NCBI GenBank assembly: GCA_023548195.1
Contig: JAJHZJ010000335.1
Location: 3,279,020-3,343,019, forward strand
DNA from: Bettongia penicillata ogilbyi
Taxonomy: Eukaryota > Chordata > Mammalia > Diprotodontia > Potoroidae
Direction of reading: 5' to 3'
DNA length: 64,000 nucleotides
In this document: piece after piece, positions 37,961 to 48,246 of the stretch
Layout of the letters: each line of letters opens with the position of its first letter
How positions within the stretch are numbered: position 1 is the stretch's first letter
The notes under the pieces: model-generated
What the model was told of the DNA's origin: nothing
Databases searched by the model: none
What the model saw: the letters and a program-made list of their open reading frames with translations, nothing else
Position numbers and translations under genes: made by a program

Positions 37961-38939
37961 TTTAGTAATTGTCCACTTCAGCTTTTTGTTCATGGTGTTT
38001 GTCTAATTCCTTTTTGAGCTGAGCTCTTCTGCTGGAGTACATGGGGCACTGATCCAAGTTTCTTGTGCTGAGTTCTGGGGACCTGGTCACTGCCTTTGTG
38101 TACTGGGGCCTAGGTGCTGGTACCCGGAGGTTTTAGGGGTCTGGAAGCTCACCTGGCGCTGAGCTGGGGTCAGCAACACTGGAGCTTACAGGGTTGGGTA
38201 GGAAGTCTGGCCCCGTGGGGACACCTGTTCACCTGGACTTGGTAATCAAATATTTGGCGGCTGGAGAAGCCCAGTATATGTGATAATTTTCTGAGCTAGG
38301 ATCTGCCCATTCTCCTGTCTGTGTTGAAGCACTGCAGGGGGATGAGGGGTCATAGTGTAGGCAATTGCCTGCTCCAATACCCTGGGGCTCAAGATCTCCC
38401 CTTGATTTGTTGAACAGGAACTTGCTGCTAGCTTCCTAAAATACCTCTTGTCCTATGCTGCTCTTCTTTCCCTTCAGTGAGAAGGGCCTTTACCACTAGT
38501 TTCCCCAAGTTCTCTGGACTACAAGACTGCTGTATTCCAACTTCCTGCTGAGTCTGCTGTTCCAGAGTTTTTCATGTGGTGATATTTTCTTGGATTTTAG
38601 AGGACAATAGAGAAAGGTGAGAATGATTTACTTCTTACTCTCTCATGTTGGCTTCCCAAAGCAGACCATATAATTGCTTTCTGACCAATGGTCTGATCTT
38701 TTCTACTGTTCCACAGCTACTGGAACTGCTGTGTCTGCTGTTGTTGATGCCTCATGTGTGGACTTCCACTCAGGTGTCATAGACTGACTCTTGCCAAGCT
38801 CTTGTTTTATTTGACAACAATTTTTACCCCAATCTTTTGTTGGTTCCACCACTCCAAAATTTGATTTCAGTTGTTTGGAGGGAAATGTTGAGAGAGTTAA
38901 GTGGAGAGGCTTCCTCTAATCTGGTACCTTGATACATTA

Positions 38940-39130
38940 ACAAATTTGTTTCACTTAATTTTGTTTTATTTATGTTTCAATTACATGTGAAATAGTTTCT
39001 ATTCATTTTATCAATGTTTAGTTTCAAATTATCTCTCTCCATTCCCCCTCATTAAATTGCAAGCAATTTGATACAGATTACACATATGCAGTCATTGAAT
39101 CTTTTCCATATTAGTCATTTTGGGAAAGAA
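38940..39130 (-). mobile_element. LINE 3' UTR fragment, antisense
   Basis: The text 'gcaagcaatttgatacagat' followed by 'tccatattagtcattttggg' resembles a common marsupial LINE 3' end in reverse, and it runs into the (AAGG)n tract. Family not determined. Confidence 0.45.
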
Positions 39131-39155
39131 AACATAGGTCGGTAAGCAAAGGAAA

Positions 39156-39266
39156 GAAGGAAGGAAGGAAGGAAGGAAGGAAGGAAGGAAGGAAGGAAGG
39201 AAGGAAGGAAGGAAGGAAGGAAGGAAGGAAGGAAGGAAGGAAGGAAGGAAGGAAGGAAGGAAGGAA
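39156..39266. repeat. (AAGG)n microsatellite, about 27 perfect units
   Basis: An uninterrupted tetranucleotide run of 111 bp. It encodes the spurious serine/phenylalanine/leucine/proline reverse frame 39092-39298. Confidence 0.98.
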
Positions 39267-39339
39267 AATAAATGCTTCAGTTGGATTTCAGACTCCACTA
39301 GCTTTTAGGAAAGAAATAGTTACCATTTTTTTTTGATGT

Positions 39340-39560
39340 AGCATTTTAAAATTTGCAAAACACTTTACAAATATAATCTTATTCAATCCTCACAACAATC
39401 CTGGGAGTTAGGTGCCATTATTATCCCGATTTAATAAATTAGGAAACTGAGTCAGAATAAGTGATTTGTCTCAGGATCATATAGTTAATCTACAACAGGA
39501 TTTGAAGTCAGGTCTTCTTGCTTTCAGGTCTAGAGATCCATCTACTATATCACCTATCAT
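39340..39560 (-). repeat. MIR SINE
   Basis: Reverse MIR order: 'aacaatcctgggagttaggt', 'taggaaactgagtcagaata', 'ggatttgaagtcaggtcttc' and a 'ccatctacta' end. Confidence 0.85.
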
Positions 39561-39564
39561 GTTA

Positions 39565-39890
39565 ACATGATGTTGAGGAAAGAATTTGGAGTCACATGAT
39601 CCAAGTTCAGATACTAACTCTGCTTTGTATTGCTACCTGTGTGACCTTCAATAAATCACAATTTTTTGGGAGCTCAATTGTCTCATTTATAAAATGGTGG
39701 GGGGAGGTGGAAAGGAAGGTGATGTGAGGCAACAGAATAAGCCTTGGCTCTAGAGTCAAGGGAAATGGATAAAAATCTAGCTTCTGACCCTTACTGCATG
39801 GATGACCTCAGGTAAGTCTCCTAATCTCCTTGACCTCAGCTTCTTCATCTGTGAAATGAGAAGGCTGGACATGGTTGTGCCATCCATCTC
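39565..39890 (+). repeat. Two sense MIR-like SINE pieces
   Basis: 39565-39705 has 'ctacctgtgtgaccttcaat' and 'tctcatttataaaatggtgg'. 39720-39890 repeats the pattern with 'gaccctt-actgcatggatga' and 'cttcatctgtgaaatgagaa'. They directly precede the RAI14 pseudogene fragment. Confidence 0.7.
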
Positions 39891-39894
39891 TGGA

Positions 39895-40466
39895 TCAATA
39901 ACCTTGCTTTGGTTTGGTTGGAGTTTTTATATGAGTGTCCTGAGAGATTTTTAATAATAGAAGACTTTGAATTCCTGTATGAGAGTTTGGAATAATGTGT
40001 CCAAGAGAATCCACAAAGTGTAAGTCTGCACCCATTGTAACGAAGGCTTCCACCATTCTAGAGTTGCCAGTTTCACAAACCAGGATAAGAGCAGTTCTTC
40101 CATTTTTGTCTCTGGAATTGACATCTGCTCCATGATCCAAGAGATAGTGGCACACTTCAGTATGGCCATTTTGTACTTCAAGAAGCAGAGGGATATTCCC
40201 ATCTAAATCCTTGAAGTTAACAGGGCTTTTGTGCTCACAGAGAATCTGAGTTGCTTGAAGGCATTCATGTGTTGCTGCATATTGTAAAGCTATTTCTCCA
40301 GAATTGTCAATGCTCTTTATGGGGCATTTAGACTGAAGAAGTTTCTTAATGAACTCAGGATGGCTGTTCTTGACTTCCAGACGTAAAGCATTCTGTCCTG
40401 CAGTATCTTGCACTGTCAAATTCGCTCCATGTATAACCATGGCCCTAAAGCACTCCACATGCCCTC
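39895..40466 (-). pseudogene. RAI14: RAI14 (ankycorbin) processed pseudogene fragment, ankyrin repeats
   Basis: RAI14 is an actin-associated protein with N-terminal ankyrin repeats and a long coiled coil. The minus strand from about 40464 reads [20 protein letters not shown] and on through several ankyrin repeats ([56 protein letters not shown]) to [16 protein letters not shown]. This matches, as I remember it, the repeat region of RAI14. It is continuous without introns, so it comes from an mRNA. The frame upstream is closed by TGA at 40465-40467, and the coiled coil is absent. Near codon 155, two small deletions (about 10 and 5 nt, judged against remembered protein) shift and restore the frame. 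The 187-codon frame is open by luck or recent origin; no poly(A) or duplication was seen. Confidence 0.85.
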
Positions 40467-40720
40467 AACTCTCCTCCTGCCTGCCAGCGGGGAGCACTCT
40501 GGTTGCCCACCAACCACTTCCCTAAGAATGCTGTGACAGCCATGTCTGCTTCCTCCTCTTCCTTAGCTTTCTCCACCTCCACTCCCATGGCTGTTGGTGG
40601 ACAGTGGGCACCTCATCTCCCGGTGTTGGTCAGGGGCAGGGGCAGTACCACCATGTGGCTGCCAGGCGCCTGTCCCCTCCCACCTTGTGGTGAGCATTTT
40701 TCATCACAAATTCTTCAGAA
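40467..40720. other. GC-rich unassigned segment
   Basis: About 250 bp of clearly higher GC than its surroundings ('ggtcaggggcaggggcagta') abuts the RAI14 fragment. It does not continue RAI14 in any frame I tried. It may be another transcript-derived piece carried in with it. Confidence 0.4.
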
Positions 40721-41234
40721 CTGTTTTTGGATCCATGTATTATGAGGAAGAGCAGTAATTCACAGTTGATCATCAGATATTATTTCTGTTACTGTTTTCA
40801 ATGCTCTCCTATTGCTGCTCATATCTGTTTGCACCAGTTCAAGTTTTCCTTCCTAGTTCTTAATTTTACTCATTCAATTATTTGTGATTTCAGTCTTTTA
40901 TCTTTTGCCTCTGGGAGTCTTTTGTTCTAAGATTTTGTTTTCTTTACAGCAGCTGGAAAATAATACTATGGAATTTGGAATATGGGTCATTGTTACTTGA
41001 GATATTATTTTTAATGACCTGACACTTCTTTTCTTTACACTCTTGGCTCTGGATTTCAGCAGCTACATTCCAGGATATGTCCAATGTGAGCTTATTTTTG
41101 TGTGTTCATATTTTTTAATGGTGAATGAATAGAGTTTTTAAAATTTATTTTATTTTCTCTTTTCTCTTTCTCACTATTCAAGGTAGTTTTTTCACTTGTG
41201 ATTTCTTAAAAGTTGGTCTTTTATGCTTACTTAT

Positions 41235-41415
41235 AACGAGCAGCTGAGTCAAGTAATGGATAGAGAACTAGGTCTTCAGTCACAACTACCTCAATTCTAA
41301 TTCAAATCTTTATTAACTGTGTGACTCTGGGTAAGTCATTTAACCCTGAAAAACAGCAAACTGCTGTAGTGTCTTTGCCAAGAAAAGCCCAAGTAGAGTC
41401 TTCATCAGAAATTAA
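41235..41415 (+). repeat. tRNA-derived SINE (SINE1_MD-like)
   Basis: The head 'agtcaagtaatggatagaga' is followed by 'gtgtgactctgggtaagtca' and 'tgtctttgccaagaaaagcc', the same family as 5405-5595. Confidence 0.7.
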
Positions 41416-41739
41416 ATATACTAAATGTGCTGCAAGTATAAGTTGTTAGGTAAATTGCTATCTTGTGGAGGGGGCAAGGGAAGAAGGCAGAAGAATTTGA
41501 AATAAAGATTTGAAATAAGTATCTTTAAAAAAAAGAATGGTAGGAGGAGAGCCAAGATGGCAGAGTAGAAGCAGAGACCTGTTACAGCTCTACCCTCAAA
41601 CCCTTCAAAAAACCTGTAAAAACAAACTCCAGAGCAGCAGAAGTCACAAAATTACAGTGAAGCAAATTTCCAGTCCAAGACAATCTTGAAGGTTGACAGG
41701 AAGAGTCCATTGCACCACACTGGGAGCACAGCTGTTGTT

Positions 41740-41945
41740 CTATATGTCATTTGTTCTCGGAGAGGACCATGGCATCAAGATGATGACATGAATTTCAATT
41801 GACTTTGATTTGAGTGAGGGAGGCCTGTGCAAGGCCCTCAATCTCAGTTTCTTCTCCTGAGTCATCTGGACTCAGTGACTCGATATTCATCAGGATGGTT
41901 AGTGATGGCCCAGGATGCAATGTGAGACTAGGTTTGTAGTAGAGT
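41740..41945 (-). repeat. tRNA-derived marsupial SINE body, inserted in the HAL1 5' UTR
   Basis: Reverse complement of the body of the SINE at 62955-63285, with 'gaggaccatggcatcaagat' and 'attcatcaggatggttagtg'. Confidence 0.75.
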
Positions 41946-42078
41946 GCAGTTTTGCTAGAACCAGCATGAACTGAGTCAGATCAGGTCTTAGGGCAGCTGC
42001 AGTAACTGCTGAAACTGAGACTGCTTCTGGAGCCCTCCACTCAATAAAGCTGAAAAATCAAGAAATTGGCTGGAAAAA

Positions 42079-42205
42079 ATGAGCAAAAAGGCAAAAAAGA
42101 AGCAGACTATAGATTCTTACTTTTTCAGTGAAGAGTCATTTTCTTATGTCATCAGTGACAAGGAAAATAAAAACATACAGCTAGAAGAAGATAACAAAGT
42201 AAATG
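42079..42205 (+). pseudogene. HAL1 ORF1 N-terminal remnant
   Basis: MSKKAKKKQTIDSYFF aligns with the start of ORF1 in the young copies (MPRKGKKNKTIESFF). About 42 codons remain before the frame runs into the (GA)n tract and ends in arginine/glutamate repeats at 42345. The coiled coil, RRM and C-terminal domain are gone, so no chaperone can be made. Confidence 0.75.
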
Positions 42206-42225
42206 TGTATGTCCATGTATATGTA

Positions 42226-42228
<3 letters not shown>

Positions 42229-42313
<85 letters not shown>
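42229..42313. repeat. (GA)n microsatellite
   Basis: An 85-bp GA run with a single AAAG interruption at about 42290. It marks the deletion joint inside the HAL1-family element. Confidence 0.98.
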
Positions 42314-42314
<1 letters not shown>

Positions 42315-43469
42315 TGCACAAGGTGTGCTGAATATGAAGGGATGATAGCTAAAAAGAAAATTAAGTCTTGAGAGGATTGTCCTATGAGAAAGAGAGAGGG
42401 AGAGATAGAATGTAGTAAATCATGTCACATAAAAGAGTCAAGAAAAAAAATTGCAATGGAGGGGAAGAAGAGGGAGAGGAGAGGGAATAAGTGGGCCTTC
42501 CATTCATTGCATTTGGTTTCAGGAAGAAATAACATACAAACTCAATTGGATATGGAAATTTATCTTACCCTACAGGAAAGCAGAAAGGGAGCATAAAAGA
42601 AGGGACAGAAGATTGAGGGAGGGGTAATAGAAAGGACAGAAATTTGGAAAATGAAAAGCTAACACTTTGTCAGAGGGACAGGTCAAAGGAGAGAACTGAA
42701 TAAATGAAGGGAAGGACAGGACAAAGGGAAGCACAGTTAGTCTTTTGCAGCATCACTGTTATGGAGATATTTTGCATGATCACACATGTATAACCTTTAT
42801 AGAATTGCTTGCTTTCCCAATGAGGGTGGGTGGGGAGGAGAGAAGGAAGAGAATGTGGAACTCAAAGCTTTAAAAATGAATGCTCCATGTTTTCTTTACA
42901 TGTAACTATCAAATAAGATATAGAGCAATGAGGAATAGAAATCCGCCTTATCCTAAAGGAAAATGGAAAGCAAGGGGTTAAAGGGGGTGGTAATAGAAGG
43001 GAGGGAAGAGTGGAAGAAAGGGCTAATAGAATACACACTGTCCTGGGGTGGGAGTAGGGGTGAAAGGGGAGAAAATTTGGAATTCAAAATTTTGTGGAAG
43101 TGAATGTTGAAAACTGAAAATAAATTTATATGAAAAAAAGAATGTGAAATAATGTCTTTACATATTATTAGAAGAAATAAAACACTATTTACAAAAAATA
43201 AAATAAATGCTTTGTTTTATGAAAAGTTATTTTTATTTTAAATGTCTGTGGAAAAAAATTGTTTGGACTTAATTAACCATTAAGAGACAGCAGGTATGGA
43301 TAATTAAAAATCTTGAATTTGAGAAAAACTGAATTCAAGTTCCTCCTCTTAAATATCCTTATTATGTTTCCCAGAGCAAGGGTGTATCAGTATCTTAAGA
43401 AGTATATACATATGTTTCTTTCACATATGTGTGTATAAATACATGTGTATATATTTGGAAAAGGTAAGG

Positions 43470-43710
43470 GGGAAAATAAGCATTGATGAAGTACCTACTA
43501 TGTTTCAGGCATCATGGTAGATGTTGTCTACAAATACTATTACATTTAATGCAAGTAACAACTAGAAAGGTAGGTGCTATTATTAAATTATCTCCATGTT
43601 ACTGCTAACAGAAATGACAGTAGGTTGAGAGACATGACTGGAGTAATGCAGATAGTAAGTTTCAGTGGTCATATCTGAACTCCTCTCTTCCTAAGCTGGG
43701 ACTAAAAATC
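43470..43710 (-). repeat. MIR SINE
   Basis: 'aagcattgatgaagtaccta' and 'tttcaggcatcatggtagat' in reverse MIR order. It is the same ancestral insertion as 6805-7015 of unit A. Confidence 0.75.
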
Positions 43711-44159
43711 TACACATTTTTCCACCAGCTCTGCATAAATGAGTATGTTTATGCATATATCTGTATATGGGCATTTGTGTTTATATGTGTACATACATAT
43801 GGTGATTATTGCATTTTTTAAAAAATTAGTATTTATTGTGCAAATATTGAGTTTTCTTTCATTCTTTTCTTGATCTAGTTATTATAACAATATAGATCTT
43901 TATAGATATTTAGATAAATAGACATGGAATTATCCAGCTATATAATTACGTCTATATATATGTAGAATTAGACACACGTGTGTATGACAGAACTTGGCCA
44001 TTATACTCTTTCCTAGTTTTGAAGAATGATTATATTTTTATTATACTTAATATCTGAGGCAGGTACTTAACTGAGGTGATAACTTAAAAACGAATCTTTC
44101 TCTGTATCTTATTTTTGTAGTGCTTTTGTGTTTTGGTTTGACATGTAATTTAAGTTACT

Positions 44160-45420
44160 ATAAGTAGGACTGAAGGAAGAAGTTCCTCATGAATTTCATG
44201 ATGTCCTCATCTGACAGACCAACCAACTCATCAATTGGTAAAATGTGACTATGATGGTTATTGTTTTTTGTTGGACCCAAATCAGTTGTAGGAACTGCAT
44301 TATACATGGGTGAATTGACTAGCCTCTGTACAAGTAGGCATGGGGCAGCTTTCCATCTCTCTGCCATGTGTATTGTCTCATGAATGGTCATATTTCTTAA
44401 CAGGACTTTCTGATCTTCCTGAAATTTCTGACAATGAATATGATTTGGACATGTTTTCCGTGATCATTCTTCTTGGTTAATGAAATAACTAATTAGAAAT
44501 TTTCTTTCAGTTTCTCTCAACTATCACATACTGTTCATGAGTATCTACAGCTGCTCTTTTCTCAGAGACACAAAAATACAGATCAAAAATAGTTGTGACT
44601 TTAGTTCAAGAATCACTGGGTAGAATATACAACCAGTGACATAATTTTACAAATGTACATGCCAGAAAAGCCATATGATGATGTCAGTGATATTTTTCTT
44701 TTGGCTTCAGTGTCCCTAACATATTCACTAGAGTTATGATAAAGTTTTCTGTTATGAATCACTTTACAGATAACAGGATGTGACTGTAAACTTTTGAATG
44801 CTTGTCAGAGCAAATATCTCTTTGGACATTGTACTTCAAGAATCTCTACTTTGTTCTGGATAGATCCTGAAAGGAAGTCCATACACTGAGAAATATTTTT
44901 CCCATACCACTTTTGCAAGGTGAATGGAGGTTTTTAGGTATATTTCTAAGTATGCTTTGGTAAACTGAGTAATGTGATCCATCACCTCTGATATAAGTCT
45001 CTTGTTCTTTATATCTCTTTCCAGAAATAGGAAAACAGTGAAGGCAAACGCCAAAAGTGTGCTAATACCATATTCTCTAAGTAATCATAACGAACCAGTA
45101 TTTTTTCTGCATAGTATAGGTAAAATACTTTTCTTCTTAGTGATATCTATGGAGCTTTTGGGAAATAAATTCTGTCTCTTCCTAATATCAGACTCCTTTC
45201 CTGATTTATATGTCCAATACCACCATGTAGTGCTTTCATACTCAAAGAGTTGCATGCCCTCTTATAGTACCACTATTTCTCGATACCAATTTTAGGGTTA
45301 GAAAGAGCCTGGAGGAGTACTACATTGCACAACTTCAACATCTTCCACTGTCTCAATAGTAAAGAGACTTCAGAAGAAAAGCATGATAGTATTATATTCA
45401 CCCCTTCACTTCTTTTCTGG
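44160..45420 (-). pseudogene. Fossil Ty3/gypsy-type integrase (unit D copy, best preserved)
   Basis: Three integrase parts are in order on the minus strand. The HHCC zinc-binding segment is at about 45150-45240 (LHGGIGHINQERSLI, then RIYFPK). The catalytic core is at 45010-44836 (VMDHITQFTKAYLE, then KVVWEKYFSVYGLPFRIYPEQ). The C-terminal GPY/F-like module is at about 44350-44200 (ERWKAAPCLLVQRLVNSPMY, then DLGPTK, then HILPIDELVG). The core's second aspartate, usually in a SDQG motif, is lost (YPEQ here). Stops and frameshifts lie between the parts, and LTRs and reverse transcriptase are absent. Order and GPY/F-like tail fit Ty3/gypsy; a decayed GIN-type host gene is possible. It is dead, and shared with units A and B. 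Confidence 0.65.
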
Positions 45421-46024
45421 CCCTCTTCATCAGTCATCCACAGGAAACCAAGGCAAAAAATGTTGGTTCAATAAAACAGTTCTCATATATGTTGCTAGCA
45501 CATACTCTTGTATAAAAGTAGTATATCTTTCTAGATTTCAACTCATTCTACAATAGATAGGTTTTCACAAACTTCACAGAACTTGAAGATATCAGATTTA
45601 TTCCAATTTCTTCTCTATTCAACTTGTTCTCTATCATGCATTAATTAGTAAACAAAGAAATAAAACTTGCTGTTTGTTGCTTCACAAAGCTATTAGGAGG
45701 AAAGTATATTTTTGGTAAAATTTGAACTGCTAAAAAATGCACCCATCATTATTCATGAATTCAATGATATTTCATTTTGGACCTATGCAAAGCTCTGAAT
45801 TTATATCCCTCCTCAGCTCTTTGCCAGATATATTGGATATTTTAATAATTGGCTGACTTCGCCTTCATTTCTTTAACTTTGATCCCTAATAAGGAAGGGG
45901 GGTGTTTCTGTACTCTTTTCACTTAACATAATGCTTTGCATAGACCAAAATCTCAGGAAGAACATGTCATGACCAGCAATCCTTATGACAATGGCAAAAA
46001 TGGCAAAACATAGGCCAGAAAGAC

Positions 46025-46130
46025 AAACAGATGACAGACAGAGAGAGACAAAGACAGAGAAACAGAGAAAGAAACAGAGAGGGAGAGAGAGAAGGAGAGA
46101 GAGACAGAGAGAGACAGAGACAGAGACAGA
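46025..46130. repeat. GA/CAGA-rich low-complexity tract
   Basis: Imperfect 'agagagacagagagagacag' repeats lie about 150 bp left of HAL1 copy 2. They account for the serine/leucine/cysteine-rich reverse frames. Confidence 0.9.
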
Positions 46131-46279
46131 AAATGGGAGAAATAATTCTGAAACTTGACTGAATGATCCTGAGCAAACTATGTAACAACCCAGCACCACT
46201 CTCAGTTTTCTACCAGGACATTATGGAATGGTTGTTGAACTGTAAAAGAGCTGTACGAGAAGAGAACCTTGTTTACATT

Positions 46280-46291
46280 GAAAATATTTTA
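46280..46291 (+). repeat. Target-site duplication, left copy (HAL1 copy 2)
   Basis: GAAAATATTTTA, identical to 49271-49282 and preceded by TT. Confidence 0.93.
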
Positions 46292-46787
46292 GGGGGGGCG
46301 GAGCCAAGATGGCGGAGTAGAAGGACGCACGTTTACGAGCTCCGAAACCAAAGCCCATAGAATTAATGTAAAAAGAGTCCCCCATAGCTTCTGGGTGAAT
46401 ACAAGGTGTGCAGAAGCAGAGTGGAAGAGATTTCCGTTCCGGGGAGCCCTGAAGACCCGTCCCCAGGTCCGGCGCGCCCCGGAAAGTAAACCCGACCCCC
46501 AGCGCTGCCCTTGCCGAGGCCACAGAGAAGCTGACCTGAGCAGGCTTCAGAAATGGAAGCTCCAGCTGCCGGGAAAGTCCCTCCGCCCACAGAAGCTACA
46601 GGTCAGTGAGAAAGAAAGCCGGGCTGAAGGAGAGGGGAAGCGGGGCGTCTCCGTGACTCGGGCCCCCTCGGGAGGAAGCTGCGGTGGCGGGGACGGGGGC
46701 AGGAAGCGGCGGAGGCAGAGGTGTGGGCGGCGGCTGAGGCGGCAGCAGCTCGGGACTCAGGAATCCCCCAGCAGCAGGCAGGATCTT

Positions 46788-47011
46788 CATTAGGGAAGAT
46801 TCCCGCATAAAACTGGACGGAGCTGAGCCTGGGAGACGGCCCTGGCCCCACCCCGCTCTGTTACTGAAGGATTCTGCTTAAAGCCCCCAAAGGAGCGGGA
46901 TTAGGGAGGCGGCCCCCCACCCCGCCCCCACCCGCTCCATTCCTGAAAGTCTCTGCATAAAACCCCCGAGGGATCAGAATCTCGGAGACGGCCCTGGCCC
47001 CACCCCAGCAC
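46788..47011 (+). promoter_or_regulatory. HAL1 5' UTR tandem units (3 x about 75 bp), copy 2
   Basis: Three units in the same place as in copies 1 and 3. The middle one is the most diverged ('aaaggagcgggattagggag' replaces the usual 'gagggagctgagcctgggag'). Confidence 0.6.
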
Positions 47012-47142
47012 CTGAACTAAAGCTCACTGATTGACAGCCAGCAGGAGGAAAGCCCATTTAAATCTCAGAGGCCAAGCACTAGCTGGGCGGATCCAGGCGG
47101 GGGTGGAAAGGAATCTCAGAAGTCAAGTAACTGGCTGGGAAA

Positions 47143-48246
47143 ATGCCTAGAAAAGGGAAGAAAAATAAGACTTTAGAGAGTTTTTTCCAACAAATGCAAA
47201 TGATCCCAACCTTCGGATCTGACGAAGAGGAGGACGTATTCTTGCCATCAGGGAAAGACGTGGAGGGTGGGGCCTCAGTACCCCAGACACCCCAGGGGGG
47301 TGGTGGGTGGGCTCAGGCCCTGGAAGAGCTCAAAAAGGATTTTGAAAAGCAAGTTAGACAGGTGGAGGAAAAACTAGGAAGAGAAATGAGAGAGATTCAA
47401 GAAAAGTATGAAAAACAGGTCAATACCTTGGTAAAGGAGACCCAAAAAAATGCTGAGGAAATTAACACCTTGAAAAATAGGCTCACCCAATTGGCAAAGG
47501 AGGTTCAAAAAGCCAATGAGGAGAAGAATGCTTTCAAAAGCAGAATGAGCCAAATGGAAAAAGAGGCTCAAAAGCTCACTGAATTTAATAGCTCTCTCAA
47601 AATTAGAATGGAACAGATGGAGTCTAATGACTTTATGAGAAACCAAGAAATCACCAAACAAAACCAAAAGAACGAAAAAATGGAAGAGAATGTGAAATAT
47701 CTCATGGGAAAAACAACTGACCTGGAAAATAGATCCAGGAGAGACAATTTAAAAATTATGGGACTACCTGAAAGTCATGATCAAAAAAAGAGCCTAGACA
47801 TCATCTTCCATGAAATTATCAAGGAAAACTGCCCTGACATTCTAGAACCAGAGGACAAAATAAGTATTGAAAGAATCCATCGATCACCACCTGAAAGAGA
47901 TCCAAAAAGAGAAACTCCTAGGAACATTGTGGCCAAATTCCAGAACTCCCAGCTCAAGGAAAAAATCTTACAAGCAGCTAGAAAGAAACAATTCCAGTAC
48001 TGTGGAAATACAATCAGGATAACCCAAGATCTAGCAGCTTCTACATTAAGGGATCAAAGGGCGTGGAATAGGATATTCCAGAAGGCAAAGGAACTAGGAC
48101 TCAAACCAAGAATCACCTACCCAGCTAAACTGAGTATAATACTTCAAGGGAAAATATGGTCTTTCAATGAAACAGAGGACTTTCAATCATTCTTGATGAA
48201 AAAACCAGAGCTGAAAAGAAAATTTGACTTTCCAACACAAGAATGA
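47143..48246 (+). CDS. HAL1 ORF1 protein, L1 ORF1p-like RNA-binding chaperone (intact, 367 aa)
   Basis: Expected role: binding of its own RNA to form the retrotransposition particle, with L1-encoded endonuclease and reverse transcriptase supplied in trans. Visible layout: a basic start (MPRKGKKNKT), an acidic linker (about 26-42), a long coiled coil (57-190, EELKKDFEKQVRQVEEKLG and on), an RRM-like domain from about 196 (NRSRRDNLKIMGLPE) and a C-terminal domain (about 261-350: NIVAKFQNSQ, ARKKQFQYCGNTIRI, ITYPAKLSIILQGK). Length is near that of mammalian L1 ORF1p. The ATG follows 'ggctgggaaa' and is shared with the other copies. After the TGA comes about 1 kb of 3' UTR with no second ORF. Whether it is expressed cannot be told from sequence. 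Confidence 0.88.
   Translation: MPRKGKKNKTLESFFQQMQMIPTFGSDEEEDVFLPSGKDVEGGASVPQTPQGGGGWAQALEELKKDFEKQVRQVEEKLGREMREIQEKYEKQVNTLVKETQKNAEEINTLKNRLTQLAKEVQKANEEKNAFKSRMSQMEKEAQKLTEFNSSLKIRMEQMESNDFMRNQEITKQNQKNEKMEENVKYLMGKTTDLENRSRRDNLKIMGLPESHDQKKSLDIIFHEIIKENCPDILEPEDKISIERIHRSPPERDPKRETPRNIVAKFQNSQLKEKILQAARKKQFQYCGNTIRITQDLAASTLRDQRAWNRIFQKAKELGLKPRITYPAKLSIILQGKIWSFNETEDFQSFLMKKPELKRKFDFPTQE

Larger units (their letters stand above)
32371..38660 (-). mobile_element. Old antisense L1 (L1-a), split by a younger L1
   Basis: The 5' end is at about 38640-38660 ('catgttggcttccc', the reverse of 'gggagccaacatg'). Reading leftward there is 5' UTR (to about 37960), ORF1 (to about 36500), then ORF2 in two pieces (36350-35918 and 34733-32400). 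The younger L1 insertion at 34747-35904 divides ORF2. The 3' UTR appears to be at 26206-26770, beyond the old HAL1. All frames are broken. It is the target of at least two later retrotransposon insertions. Confidence 0.75.
41540..43132 (+). mobile_element. Internally deleted HAL1-family element, sense
   Basis: The 5' end 'gagagccaagatggcagagt' lies just inside the left duplication and the 3' end is 'gtgaatgttgaaaactgaaa'. A 12-bp duplication, AAAAAAAGAATG, occurs at 41528-41539 and 43133-43144. Only the first 40 or so codons of ORF1 remain before a (GA)n tract; the rest is 3' UTR. A SINE (41740-41945, minus) is inserted in the 5' UTR. It belongs to the older MSKK-starting subfamily. Confidence 0.75.

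Noticed and set aside
39092..39298. 68-codon frame of repeated serine/phenylalanine/leucine/proline
   Set aside because: It is a translation of the (AAGG)n microsatellite.
42229..42345. Arginine/glutamate repeat protein
   Set aside because: It is a translation of the (GA)n tract, joined by chance to the HAL1 ORF1 start.
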